From positions 1 to 15,997 of the forward strand of contig VSOA01000059.1 of NCBI GenBank assembly GCA_009774585.1: a stretch of DNA of 15,997 nt, given 5' to 3'. The stretch comes from Lachnospiraceae bacterium. Its GTDB lineage: Bacteria; Bacillota; Clostridia; Lachnospirales; Lachnospiraceae. Made by a program: the position numbers and the translations under genes. The notes below the pieces were generated by a model that saw only the letters and a program-made list of their open reading frames with translations, was not told where the DNA came from and ran no database searches. Shown here in pieces: positions 1 to 7,267 of this stretch. Positions within the stretch are counted from its first letter, which is position 1; every line of letters starts with the position of its first letter.

Positions 1-159
1 GATTACAGCCGAACGGAGAAAGTACAGTTCGAGGATGATGAATATTATTATTACGTGAAGGCGGTACCCAAAGTCGTAGTGTCTAAACCGGAGAAAAAGG
101 TAAAACAGATTAACAGCCAGAAGCTTAAGACGGCTCCGAAAACAAGAAGTGTGCATTAA
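1..159 (+). CDS. C-terminal end of an unidentified protein (5' truncated)
   Basis: Frame 1 is open from the first base to a TAA at 157-159 and gives the last 52 residues of a protein whose start lies outside the window. The tail has a run of four tyrosines (EYYYYVKAVP) followed by a Lys/Val-rich, very basic end finishing in KTRSVH. Such basic, probably disordered tails are seen on many membrane-associated or nucleic-acid-binding proteins, but nothing here identifies the family. The stop is 33 nt before cdaA and no terminator lies between, so it may be the upstream member of the same operon. No function is assigned. Confidence 0.6.
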   Translation, partial: DYSRTEKVQFEDDEYYYYVKAVPKVVVSKPEKKVKQINSQKLKTAPKTRSVH

Positions 160-192
160 CCGCGGCAAAAATAAGAAAGGCAGAGAAGGCTC

Positions 193-1062
193 ATGCAGCA
201 ACTTAATACATTTATAGCGACATATCTTTCCAAATTGCATATGCCTACAGTCCACTGGACCGATATCGTGGAGATTATTATTCTTACTTTTGTGTCATAT
301 CATATTCTTGCTTGGATTAAAAATACAAAAGCGTGGGCGCTCTTAAAAGGGATTATTGTAATCGCGATATTTATATTAGTTGCCGCCTTTTTCAGAATGA
401 ACACGATACTGTGGATTGTAACGAATGTGTTTAGTATTGCCGCAATAGCGATTGTCGTCGTGTTGCAGCCGGAACTGCGTAAGGCGCTGGAAGAGCTGGG
501 GCGTAAGAATTTTTTCTCCTCAATAGTGGTTTTTGACTCCGGTAAGTCGGAGGGAGGACGGTTCTCCGACAGAACAATCAATGAGATAGTGAAGGCATCT
601 GTTGAAATGGGCAAAGTGAAGACAGGCGCATTAATTGTCATTGAACAAGAGCAGTCTCTCAGCGAGTATGAAAGAACAGGAATTGATGTGGACGGCATCG
701 TGTCCAGTCAATTGTTGATTAATATATTTGAACATAATACACCACTGCACGACGGAGCGGTAATTGTGAGAGGGAACCGTATTGTATCGGCGACCTGCTA
801 TCTTCCGCTGTCTGATAATATGGCGCTCAGCAAGGACTTGGGAACAAGGCACAGAGCAGGTGTAGGTATATCGGAAGTGACAGATTCGTTAACAGTGATT
901 GTATCTGAGGAAACAGGGAAAATCAGCGTCGCTTACGGCGGACAACTGGAGAGAGGATTGGATGCGGAGCGGCTTAAGGCGAGATTGTCAGATATCCAGA
1001 ACAAACCGATAGAGGAGAAGAAGAGGAAACTGTGGAAAGGCAGGTCCAGAAATGAAGAATAA
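193..1062 (+). CDS. cdaA: Diadenylate cyclase CdaA (c-di-AMP synthase)
   Basis: Membrane-bound enzyme that condenses two ATP into cyclic di-AMP, the second messenger controlling potassium uptake, osmolyte balance and wall integrity in Firmicutes. The 289-residue protein has three hydrophobic segments (about residues 25-42, 49-67 and 71-90), then a linker helix (QPELRKALEELGR) and a DisA_N-type cyclase domain at about 110-255. Both signature motifs are intact: DGA at 187-189 (LHDGAVIV) and RHR at 219-221 (GTRHRAG). Length and layout match CdaA/YbbP. The ATG at 193 sits behind purine-rich AGAAAGG and GAAGG stretches, neither at ideal spacing. The stop overlaps the cdaR start by 11 nt, which suggests translational coupling. 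The cdaA-cdaR-glmM order is the conserved Firmicute arrangement. Confidence 0.96.
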   Translation: MQQLNTFIATYLSKLHMPTVHWTDIVEIIILTFVSYHILAWIKNTKAWALLKGIIVIAIFILVAAFFRMNTILWIVTNVFSIAAIAIVVVLQPELRKALEELGRKNFFSSIVVFDSGKSEGGRFSDRTINEIVKASVEMGKVKTGALIVIEQEQSLSEYERTGIDVDGIVSSQLLINIFEHNTPLHDGAVIVRGNRIVSATCYLPLSDNMALSKDLGTRHRAGVGISEVTDSLTVIVSEETGKISVAYGGQLERGLDAERLKARLSDIQNKPIEEKKRKLWKGRSRNEE

Positions 1063-2332
1063 GATTACCAAAAACTGGGGACTCAAACTTGTTTCTTTCT
1101 TATTTGCATCTATGGTCTGGATCATTGTTACGAATATCAACGATCCGAGTGTTCCGGTGCGGTTTTCGGATATTCCGGTTACGATCAGAAACGTGGAACT
1201 GCTCACCGAAAGAGGGCAGATTTGCGAAGTGCTTGACGATTCGGATATGATAGATACAGTGACAATTTATGCCCCGAAATCTGTTATCGATACACTGGAT
1301 AAATCAAATGTGGTGGCAATAGCGGACGTTAACGACCTGACCAGCTTGGATACGATTCCGATTAAGCTGTCTATTAATAAATATAATGATAAGCTGGATA
1401 GTATCAAGGGCAACATAGACACCGTAAAATTAAATATTGAAGATAAACAGACAAGATCTTTCCCAATCCGTGCAAATGTAGTCGGAGAAGTTAGGGAAGG
1501 ATATATGATAGGAGATGTATCGACAGAACAGAACTTGCTCAGAGTATCGGGACCGCAGTCGGTAGTTTCTCGGATTACTAAAGTTCAGGCAGACGTGGAT
1601 ATATCAGGTTTTACGAGTAATGTAGGGACGGATGCGGATATTCGTCTGTATGACGAGGCAGGAGTCGAGATTAAATCTTCCAGCCTTGAGAGGAGTATTA
1701 CAAAAGTACGCGTAAATGTTGAGATTCTGGAGAAGAAGACCGTGCCTATCACATACACTGTTACCGGAATTCCGGCGGATGGATACCGGCTGACAGGCGA
1801 AATCAGCAGCACCAGAAATAATGTCGTGATAGCCGGAAGGTCCAAATTAATACAGAACATCAATGAAATTGAAATTCCGGAGGGCGATATTGACGTAAGC
1901 GGTGCCAGAGAAGATATGACGACTTTAATTGACATCAAGAAATATTTGCCGGATGGAGTTGTTCTGGCGGAAGAGGACTTTACAGGTATGGTTAATGTCA
2001 CGGTAGTCGTTGGACAAGAAATCCGGCGGACCTTCTCTACGAGAGTGGATAATATCCGTATAACAGGTCTTCCGGCTGCATTTGAAGCGGAGATTATTGA
2101 TCCGGAAGATGAATGTATGATTGCGCTGATAGGTCTTGCATCTGAACTGGACACGGTTGATGTGAATAGTTTAGAAGTAAGTATTGATATAGTTGCATGG
2201 CTTGAGGAGGAAGGGGTTGAAGAGCCCGAGCCCGGTTATTACAGGATACCCTTGAAGGTAAGTCTTCCTGAAGATTCTGCGGTGGTATGGGAAGAATCTG
2301 AGGTACAGGTGTACATTACAGAGGCAGAGTAA
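1052..2332 (+). CDS. cdaR: YbbR-domain protein CdaR, regulator of CdaA
   Basis: Single-pass membrane protein whose extracytoplasmic YbbR repeats contact or modulate CdaA in the family. The sequence shows a short basic N-terminus (MKNKITKNWGLK), one hydrophobic helix at about residues 11-27, and then about 400 residues rich in beta-strand-like Val/Ile/Asp patterns. I read these as four consecutive YbbR-like repeats of about 80-90 residues. Each contains the recurrent pattern of a Val-Pro or Pro-Val pair, a Gly-Tyr near the strand (EGYMIGDV, DGYRLTGE) and a V-x-I/V-x-G/A segment. The C-terminus is strongly acidic (EEEGVEEPEPG). The start overlaps the 3' end of cdaA. The repeat count is my estimate by eye. 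An extracytoplasmic location is inferred from the family and the N-terminal anchor. Confidence 0.92.
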   Translation: MKNKITKNWGLKLVSFLFASMVWIIVTNINDPSVPVRFSDIPVTIRNVELLTERGQICEVLDDSDMIDTVTIYAPKSVIDTLDKSNVVAIADVNDLTSLDTIPIKLSINKYNDKLDSIKGNIDTVKLNIEDKQTRSFPIRANVVGEVREGYMIGDVSTEQNLLRVSGPQSVVSRITKVQADVDISGFTSNVGTDADIRLYDEAGVEIKSSSLERSITKVRVNVEILEKKTVPITYTVTGIPADGYRLTGEISSTRNNVVIAGRSKLIQNINEIEIPEGDIDVSGAREDMTTLIDIKKYLPDGVVLAEEDFTGMVNVTVVVGQEIRRTFSTRVDNIRITGLPAAFEAEIIDPEDECMIALIGLASELDTVDVNSLEVSIDIVAWLEEEGVEEPEPGYYRIPLKVSLPEDSAVVWEESEVQVYITEAE

Positions 2333-2371
2333 ATACTGATACAGTAAAATGGGAAAGGAATAGGTATTATC

Positions 2372-3721
2372 ATGAGCAGGTTATTCGGAACTGATGGTGT
2401 CAGAGGAGTTGCTAACGAGGAACTTACGCCGCAGCTTGCAATGCAGCTGGGTCAGGCAGGAGCATATGTTCTAACGAAGGAAAATGCGCATAAGCCGACG
2501 ATTATGGTGGGAGTTGATACAAGAATCTCAGGAGATATGCTGGCAAATGCATTGATGGCAGGCGCATGCTCAGTGGGCGCGAATGCAGTTTATGTGGGAA
2601 TCGTGCCGACTCCAGCGGTAGCGTATCTCACGAGAAAATACAAGGTAGACGCCGGAGTCGTTATTTCGGCTTCTCACAACTCTGTGGAGTTTAACGGAAT
2701 TAAATTCTTTGATGGTAATGGATATAAACTGCCGGATTCTCTTGAAGATGAGATAGAGGCATTGATCAAGAACGGTATGCAGGGAGTCAAATTCCCGATT
2801 GGCGCGGGAGTAGGCAAGATTAAATACCGTACGGATGCAAGAGAAGAGTATATTAATCATGCAATGAAAGCTGTTAATGTGGATTTGCGTGGTATGAAGA
2901 TTGTATTGGACTGTGCGGAAGGAGCTTCTTATTATACTTCCGTAGAGACCATGAAGGAACTTGGAGCGGAAGTGGTGGCAATCCATAATAACCCCGATGG
3001 AATCAATATTAATGCCAATTGCGGTTCCACACATATGGATGAACTGCAGGCGAGAGTCGTATATGAGAAAGCGAACGTCGGTCTTGCCTTTGATGGAGAC
3101 GCAGACAGACTTCTGGCAGTGGATGAATTGGGCAATATTGTGGATGGCGACCAGATTATGGCATTGGTCGGTAATCATATGAAACAGAATGGCAAACTGA
3201 ACAAGAATACGATTGTGGCTACAGTCATGAGTAACCTCGGATTCTTCCTGATGGGAGAGAAGAATGGTATCAATATTGAACAGACCAAGGTGGGCGACAG
3301 ATATGTGCTGGAGAGAATGAGAGAGATTAAAGCCAGTCTTGGCGGCGAGCAGTCGGGTCATGTGATTTTCCTAGACGAAAATACGACCGGCGATGGCTTA
3401 TTAAGCGCGCTCCATCTATTACAGGTAATTGTGGAGACAGGGAAACCTCTATCAGAGTTAAAGAGTATTATGGAGGTAATGCCGCAGGCGCTCGTGAATG
3501 CCAAAGTACCTACACATAAGAAAGAAAAATATATGGATTATCCGGAGATTGCGGATGCAATTGCCGAATTGGATAAGAAATTTGCGGGCGAGGGACGAGT
3601 GCTCATTCGCCCGTCCGGCACGGAGCCGCTTGTGAGAGTTATGATTGAAGGTAAAGATCAGAAAATGATTGATGAGGAAGCCAAGAAACTGGCAGAGCTC
3701 ATACAGAATATTATGCTGTAA
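2372..3721 (+). CDS. glmM: Phosphoglucosamine mutase GlmM
   Basis: Converts glucosamine-6-phosphate to glucosamine-1-phosphate, the committed step toward UDP-GlcNAc and peptidoglycan. The 449 residues match the family length. Visible motifs are the N-terminal FGTDGVRG (5-12), the phosphoserine loop ISASHNS with catalytic Ser101, the metal loop DGDADR (241-246), the sugar-binding loop GGEQSGH (324-330) and the phosphate-binding loop RPSGTEP (413-419). The residue after SASHN is Ser, where Pro is more common in the wider superfamily. The gene starts 39 nt after cdaR with an AAAGGAATAGG purine stretch upstream. In B. subtilis GlmM binds CdaA and inhibits c-di-AMP synthesis, so the three-gene operon links wall precursor flux to the messenger. 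That interaction is family knowledge and is not visible here. Confidence 0.97.
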   Translation: MSRLFGTDGVRGVANEELTPQLAMQLGQAGAYVLTKENAHKPTIMVGVDTRISGDMLANALMAGACSVGANAVYVGIVPTPAVAYLTRKYKVDAGVVISASHNSVEFNGIKFFDGNGYKLPDSLEDEIEALIKNGMQGVKFPIGAGVGKIKYRTDAREEYINHAMKAVNVDLRGMKIVLDCAEGASYYTSVETMKELGAEVVAIHNNPDGININANCGSTHMDELQARVVYEKANVGLAFDGDADRLLAVDELGNIVDGDQIMALVGNHMKQNGKLNKNTIVATVMSNLGFFLMGEKNGINIEQTKVGDRYVLERMREIKASLGGEQSGHVIFLDENTTGDGLLSALHLLQVIVETGKPLSELKSIMEVMPQALVNAKVPTHKKEKYMDYPEIADAIAELDKKFAGEGRVLIRPSGTEPLVRVMIEGKDQKMIDEEAKKLAELIQNIML

Positions 3722-3724
3722 CTC

Positions 3725-3753
3725 TTGTGATATATACAAAAAAATGTTATAGT
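3725..3753 (+). promoter_or_regulatory. Sigma-A-type promoter for the HPr gene
   Basis: TTGTGA (3725-3730), a 17-bp spacer and TATAGT (3748-3753), with TG at 3745-3746 giving an extended -10. The -35 begins 4 nt after the glmM stop, so the HPr gene can be transcribed independently of the cda-glmM operon. The spacer holds a run of seven A residues. Confidence 0.65.
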
Positions 3754-3819
3754 TAAGAATAGGTTGTGGTTGAGGGGGTTCAAACATTAACCGGAATCGA
3801 AATATTGGAGGATAAGGGT

Positions 3820-4083
3820 ATGGTAAGCCAAAAGGTAGTCATCAAAAACCCAACAGGGCTACATCTAAGACCGGCAGGCATCCTATGTAAGGAGGCAATG
3901 CAGTTCAAATCTTTAATAACTTTTACATTTCGGGATAATACAGCGAATGCCAAAAGTGTTTTGAGCGTGCTTGGTGCATGTGTCAAATGTGGTGATGAGA
4001 TTGAGTTTATGTGTGATGGCGAGGACGAGGAAGAAGCATTGAAGACTTTAGTCAGTGCAATTGAAAGTGGACTCGGTGAATAA
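3820..4083 (+). CDS. ptsH: HPr phosphocarrier protein of the PTS
   Basis: Small phosphocarrier that takes phosphate from enzyme I on His15 and passes it to sugar-specific EIIA. Ser46 phosphorylation by HPr kinase turns it into a CcpA corepressor in Firmicutes. The ATG at 3820 has GGAGG 8 nt upstream (3807-3811). From this start the protein is 87 residues and both key residues fall on canonical numbers: His15 in NPTGLHLRPAG and Ser46 in NAKSVLSVL. This rejects the longer GTG start at 3766. Unusually it has four cysteines (23, 54, 57, 65), two of them a CVKC motif beside the Ser46 helix. No ptsI lies next to it. With His15 present it is HPr rather than Crh, though a paralogue specialised for regulation cannot be excluded. 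Confidence 0.92.
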   Translation: MVSQKVVIKNPTGLHLRPAGILCKEAMQFKSLITFTFRDNTANAKSVLSVLGACVKCGDEIEFMCDGEDEEEALKTLVSAIESGLGE

Positions 4084-4095
4084 TGCCGTCTGTTT

Positions 4096-4124
4096 AGCCC
4101 GTTGTGTACAACGGGCTTTTTTTT
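4096..4124 (+). terminator. Rho-independent terminator after the HPr gene
   Basis: A 9-bp perfect stem AGCCCGTTG/CAACGGGCT with a TGTA loop, followed by eight T residues (4117-4124). It begins 12 nt after the HPr stop and ends only 24 nt before the leuA start, so leuA expression from upstream depends on readthrough. Confidence 0.92.
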
Positions 4125-4148
4125 GAATCTGAAATGGAGGGAACCAAA

Positions 4149-5831
4149 ATGTTAAACTACAAGCGTTACAGAAAAAATCCGGTAGTGGACTATCCGGAAA
4201 GAAAATGGCCGAATAAGGAGATTGAGAAAGCACCCATATGGTGCAGCGTAGATCTTAGAGATGGCAATCAGGCATTAATAGATCCTATGGTAGTGTCAGA
4301 GAAAATTGAATTTTTTAATTATCTGATTAAGCTGGGTTTTAAAGAGATTGAGATAGGATTTCCGGCAGCCAGCCAGATAGAGTTTGATTTCCTTCGTCAG
4401 CTGATTGACCGCAAGCTGATTCCGGATGATGTGGTAGTGCAAGTGCTGACACAATGTCGGGAGGAATTGGTAGAAAGAACATTTGAGTCCATTCAGGGCT
4501 GCAGGCAGGCGATTGTGCATATTTACAATTCGACGTCAACTTTACAGCGTGATGTTGTGTTCCATATGGATAAAGAGCAGATTATTAATATTGCCGTGGA
4601 AGGCACGAAGATGGTTAAGCGGCATGCTGCAAATTTCCCCGGTAAGATTATTCTGGAGTATTCGCCGGAAAGTTTCACAGGTACGGAACTGGACTATGCG
4701 CTGGAGGTTTGCACAGCGGTGCAGAGAGAATGGGGCCCGACCAAGGAGAATCCCATGATTATTAATCTTCCCTCCACGGTAGAGATGAATACGCCGAATG
4801 TGTATGCAGACCAGATTGAATGGATGAACAGGAACTTTGAGAATCGTGAAAGCATTATTTTAAGCGTACATCCGCACAACGACCGGGGCACCGGAGTGGC
4901 GAGTGCGGAACTGGCGCTTCTTGCCGGTGCGGACCGTGTGGAAGGAACATTGTTCGGCAACGGTGAGAGAACCGGTAATGTAGATATCATGAATATTGCG
5001 TATAACATGTTTTCACAAGGCATCAATCCGAATCTTGCAATCGAACATGTAAATGAAAGTATTGAAATTTATGAACGCTGCTGCAAGATTCCGATTCATC
5101 CCAGACATCCGTATGCAGGTAAGATGGTTTTCACAGCGTTTTCCGGTTCTCATCAGGATGCGATTAACAAGGGCGTTCAGGCAATGAGGGAGAGGAACAG
5201 CGAGATTTGGCAGGTTCCGTATCTGCCGATCGACCCGGCGGATATCGGAAGAGAATACGAGCCGATTGTGCGGATCAATTCCCAGTCCGGTAAGGGCGGT
5301 GTGGCATTTATCATGGATACCTATTTCGGCTTCAAGCTTCCTAAAGGTATGCATAAAGAGTTTGCCAATGTCATTCAGAAAGTGTCCGAGAAACAGGGAG
5401 AGGTATCGCCTGATCAGATTATGGATAATTTCCGCGAACAGTATCTGGACCAGAAAGAACCGATTCATTTCCGCAAACTGCGTATGGATGATTTGAGCGG
5501 GGAGACGAAATCGCAGTTTGACACAAGAGTTACGGTGGTTTACACGGATGACGGTGTCGAGAAGAAATTTGAGGCAGTGGGCAACGGACCGATTGACGCT
5601 GCGAAACGTGGACTTCAGGAAGAACTTGGTATTGATATTAAGATTCTGGATTACGAGGAGCATGCGCTGCAGAGTGGTTCCAACTCTCAGGCGGCGGCAT
5701 ATATCCACTTGTTAGACGTGGAGAGCGGCAGGGTTACTTACGGTGTCGGTGTAAGTTCCAATATTACAAGAGCCTCTGTGAGAGCAATTTTCTCAGCGGT
5801 CAACAGACTGGAACTCGGACAGAAACACTAA
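4149..5831 (+). CDS. leuA: 2-isopropylmalate synthase LeuA (long, about 560-residue type)
   Basis: Condenses acetyl-CoA with 2-oxoisovalerate, the first committed step of leucine synthesis. The ATG at 4149 has GGAGGG 7 nt upstream and gives 560 residues; an earlier GTG at 4104 lies inside the terminator and is rejected. The N-terminal HMGL-type barrel (about 30-310) shows SVDLRDGNQ with metal ligand Asp38, the HxH pair in HPHNDRGTG (His241, His243) and GNGERTGN near 270. A linker leads to the C-terminal allosteric leucine-binding domain (about 420-560), which ends with GVSSNITRASVRAI. The motif spacing resembles the actinobacterial/yeast LeuA class rather than the shorter E. coli class. It stands alone, with no leuBCD beside it. 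No leader peptide or T-box fits in the 65-nt gap upstream. Confidence 0.95.
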   Translation: MLNYKRYRKNPVVDYPERKWPNKEIEKAPIWCSVDLRDGNQALIDPMVVSEKIEFFNYLIKLGFKEIEIGFPAASQIEFDFLRQLIDRKLIPDDVVVQVLTQCREELVERTFESIQGCRQAIVHIYNSTSTLQRDVVFHMDKEQIINIAVEGTKMVKRHAANFPGKIILEYSPESFTGTELDYALEVCTAVQREWGPTKENPMIINLPSTVEMNTPNVYADQIEWMNRNFENRESIILSVHPHNDRGTGVASAELALLAGADRVEGTLFGNGERTGNVDIMNIAYNMFSQGINPNLAIEHVNESIEIYERCCKIPIHPRHPYAGKMVFTAFSGSHQDAINKGVQAMRERNSEIWQVPYLPIDPADIGREYEPIVRINSQSGKGGVAFIMDTYFGFKLPKGMHKEFANVIQKVSEKQGEVSPDQIMDNFREQYLDQKEPIHFRKLRMDDLSGETKSQFDTRVTVVYTDDGVEKKFEAVGNGPIDAAKRGLQEELGIDIKILDYEEHALQSGSNSQAAAYIHLLDVESGRVTYGVGVSSNITRASVRAIFSAVNRLELGQKH

Positions 5832-5833
5832 AT

Positions 5834-5862
5834 TTGAGAGGATGTCAAGATAAGGATATTTT
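5834..5862 (+). promoter_or_regulatory. Possible promoter for the sirtuin gene
   Basis: TTGAGA (5834-5839), a 17-bp spacer and TATTTT (5857-5862), starting 3 nt after the leuA stop. The spacing is ideal and the -10 is mediocre. It would leave a short leader before the ATG at 5903. Confidence 0.4.
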
Positions 5863-5902
5863 TTGTATGAGATGAAAGAGGGTATCAGAAAGGGGTGGCA
5901 GT

Positions 5903-6619
5903 ATGGAACAGTTGGAGCAGCTTCGCAAATGGGTGAAGGAGAGCAGCAACATTGTGTTTTTTGGCGGAGCGGGGGTATCTACCGAAAGCGGTATTCCAGA
6001 TTTCAGAAGCGTGGACGGGTTGTATCATCAACAGTATGATTATCCGCCGGAGACGATTTTGAGCCACACATTTTACCGGCAGAAGCCCGAAGAATTTTAT
6101 CGTTTCTATCGCGCTAAGATGTTGTGCCTTGATGCGAAACCGAATGCGGCGCATATGAAGCTGGCGCAGTGGGAGCAGGAAGGTAAACTCAAGGCTGTGA
6201 TTACGCAGAATATTGACGGACTGCATCAGGCGGCAGGAAGCAGGGAAGTGCTGGAACTGCACGGTTCCGTACTGCGCAACTACTGTGAAAAATGCGGAAA
6301 ATTCCATGATGTGGAGTATATCGTCCATTCTGAGGGGGTTCCGGCATGTGAGTGCGGAGGAAGCATCAAACCGGATGTGGTGTTGTACGAAGAAGGTCTG
6401 AACCAGAAGACGCTCACCGACGCGGTACGATATATCAGTGAGGCGGACGTGTTGATTGTGGGCGGTACTTCGCTTGCGGTTTACCCTGCGGCGGGACTTT
6501 TGGACTACTATAACGGCAGCAAGCTGGTGCTCGTCAATAAGACGCCGACGCCGAGAGATTCCATTGCGAATCTGATTGTACAGGGAAGCATCGGAGAAAT
6601 ATTTTCTCAGTTAGATTAA
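5903..6619 (+). CDS. cobB: NAD-dependent protein deacylase, Sir2 family
   Basis: Removes acyl groups from lysines, consuming NAD+ and giving nicotinamide and O-acyl-ADP-ribose. The 238-residue sequence covers a complete bacterial sirtuin: the NAD-binding GGAGVSTESGIPDFRS (21-36), TQNIDGLH (101-108), catalytic His120 in LELHGS, a zinc ribbon with Cys128, Cys131, Cys149 and Cys151 (CEKC and CEC), and the second Rossmann motif GGTSLAVYPAAG (187-198). Aligning FYRFYR (65-70) with the SIRT5/CobB region puts Tyr where the desuccinylase class has Arg of the YxxR pair, so a deacetylase preference is more likely. AAAGGGG lies just upstream of the ATG. The DUF951 gene follows after 11 nt, probably cotranscribed. 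Confidence 0.94.
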   Translation: MEQLEQLRKWVKESSNIVFFGGAGVSTESGIPDFRSVDGLYHQQYDYPPETILSHTFYRQKPEEFYRFYRAKMLCLDAKPNAAHMKLAQWEQEGKLKAVITQNIDGLHQAAGSREVLELHGSVLRNYCEKCGKFHDVEYIVHSEGVPACECGGSIKPDVVLYEEGLNQKTLTDAVRYISEADVLIVGGTSLAVYPAAGLLDYYNGSKLVLVNKTPTPRDSIANLIVQGSIGEIFSQLD

Positions 6620-6630
6620 GGGAGATTAGA

Positions 6631-6807
6631 ATGGATATTCAGGTAGGCGACATCTTGAAACTGAAGAAACAGCACCCCTGCGGTTCCAGTGAATGGGAAG
6701 TTCTGCGTATTGGGGCGGATTTTCGGCTGAAATGTATGGGATGCGGACACCAGATTATGATAGCTCGCAGGCAGGTTGAGAAAAATGTAAAAAAGGTTTG
6801 CAGGTAA
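6631..6807 (+). CDS. DUF951 small zinc-ribbon-like protein
   Basis: A 58-residue protein starting at ATG 6631 behind GGGAGA, 11 nt after the sirtuin stop. It begins MDIQVGDILKLKKQHPCGSS, followed by EWEVLRIGADFRLKCMGCGH. Cys17, Cys35 and Cys38 with His15 or His40 suggest a small metal-binding fold. Length, the KKxHPCGS motif and the CxGCGH motif identify DUF951 (B. subtilis YyzM), whose function is unknown to me. In B. subtilis the homologue sits close to rpsF-ssbA-rpsR, as it does here, 157 nt upstream. That supports old synteny with the ribosomal operon rather than a specific link to the sirtuin. The C-terminus is basic (RRQVEKNVKKVCR), which would suit nucleic-acid contact; that is inference. 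Confidence 0.88.
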   Translation: MDIQVGDILKLKKQHPCGSSEWEVLRIGADFRLKCMGCGHQIMIARRQVEKNVKKVCR

Positions 6808-6843
6808 ACCTGACGAAAAGACCGATAAAACCGGAAAAAACAC

Positions 6844-6872
6844 TTGCGGTTTGGGTGTGGCTATGATATGAT
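6844..6872 (+). promoter_or_regulatory. Promoter of the rpsF-ssb-rpsR operon
   Basis: TTGCGG (6844-6849), exactly 17 bp, then TATGAT (6867-6872), with an A-rich stretch directly upstream. A second candidate -10, TATACT at 6885-6890 with TG at 6882-6883 (extended -10), could give an additional start. Both precede the structured leader. Confidence 0.65.
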
Positions 6873-6895
6873 AAATAACCGTGATATACTAATTA

Positions 6896-6956
6896 TGACT
6901 GTAAAGTCAATCATCCTTGCTCCTTTGCAAAGAAGGGGCCAGAGACCAAAAGGAGG
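6896..6956 (+). promoter_or_regulatory. Structured 5' leader of rpsF with candidate Shine-Dalgarno sequestration
   Basis: TGACT/AGTCA (6896-6900 and 6905-6909) closes a GTAA tetraloop of the GNRA type. Next, CTCCTTT at 6920-6926 is exactly complementary to AAAGGAG at 6949-6955, which includes the core of the rpsF ribosome site AGGAGG (6951-6956). The same CTCCTTT also lies in a competing local fold: TTGC/GCAA (6917-6920, 6927-6930) or the palindrome CTTTGCAAAG (6923-6932). Mutually exclusive folds that expose or bury the ribosome site fit autoregulation, and S6:S18-binding leaders are known for rpsF operons. I could not match the known S6:S18 motif with confidence. Confidence 0.45.
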
Positions 6957-6964
6957 AAAAAAGC

Positions 6965-7255
6965 ATGAACAAATACGAATTAGCCGTTGTTGTTAGTGCA
7001 AAAATCGAAGATGACGAGAGAGCCGCTACTTTAGAGAAGGCTAAGGCTCTGGTAGAAAGATTCGGTGGACAGATTACCAATGTTGACGACTGGGGTAAGA
7101 AGAGATTAGCTTACGAAGTACAGAAAATGAAAGAAGCTTACTACTATTTCATCCAGTTCGATGCAGAGAGTAATGTTCCGGCTGAAATTGAGAGCCGTAT
7201 CCGCATTATGGACAACGTCATCAGATACCTGTGCGTAAGACAAGACGAGAAATAG
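6965..7255 (+). CDS. rpsF: Small-subunit ribosomal protein bS6
   Basis: S6 binds the central domain of 16S rRNA as a heterodimer with S18. The ATG at 6965 has AGGAGG 8 nt upstream and yields 96 residues starting MNKYELAVVV, the standard S6 N-terminus; an upstream start at 6917 would add a nonhomologous leader. Typical segments are DDWGKKRLAYEV (41-52), the YYYFIQFDA strand (59-67) and the C-terminal IRIMDNVIRYLCV (79-91). The tail after VRQDEK is short, as in many Firmicutes. It is the first gene of rpsF-ssb-rpsR, with 12 nt to ssb. Confidence 0.98.
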   Translation: MNKYELAVVVSAKIEDDERAATLEKAKALVERFGGQITNVDDWGKKRLAYEVQKMKEAYYYFIQFDAESNVPAEIESRIRIMDNVIRYLCVRQDEK

Positions 7256-7267
7256 AAAGAGGTATTT

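Noticed and set aside
2570..3361. Long minus-strand open frame opposite glmM
   Set aside because: It is a shadow of glmM with no ribosome site and no recognisable domain; the same holds for 5013-5708 opposite leuA and 9125-9733 opposite gdpP.
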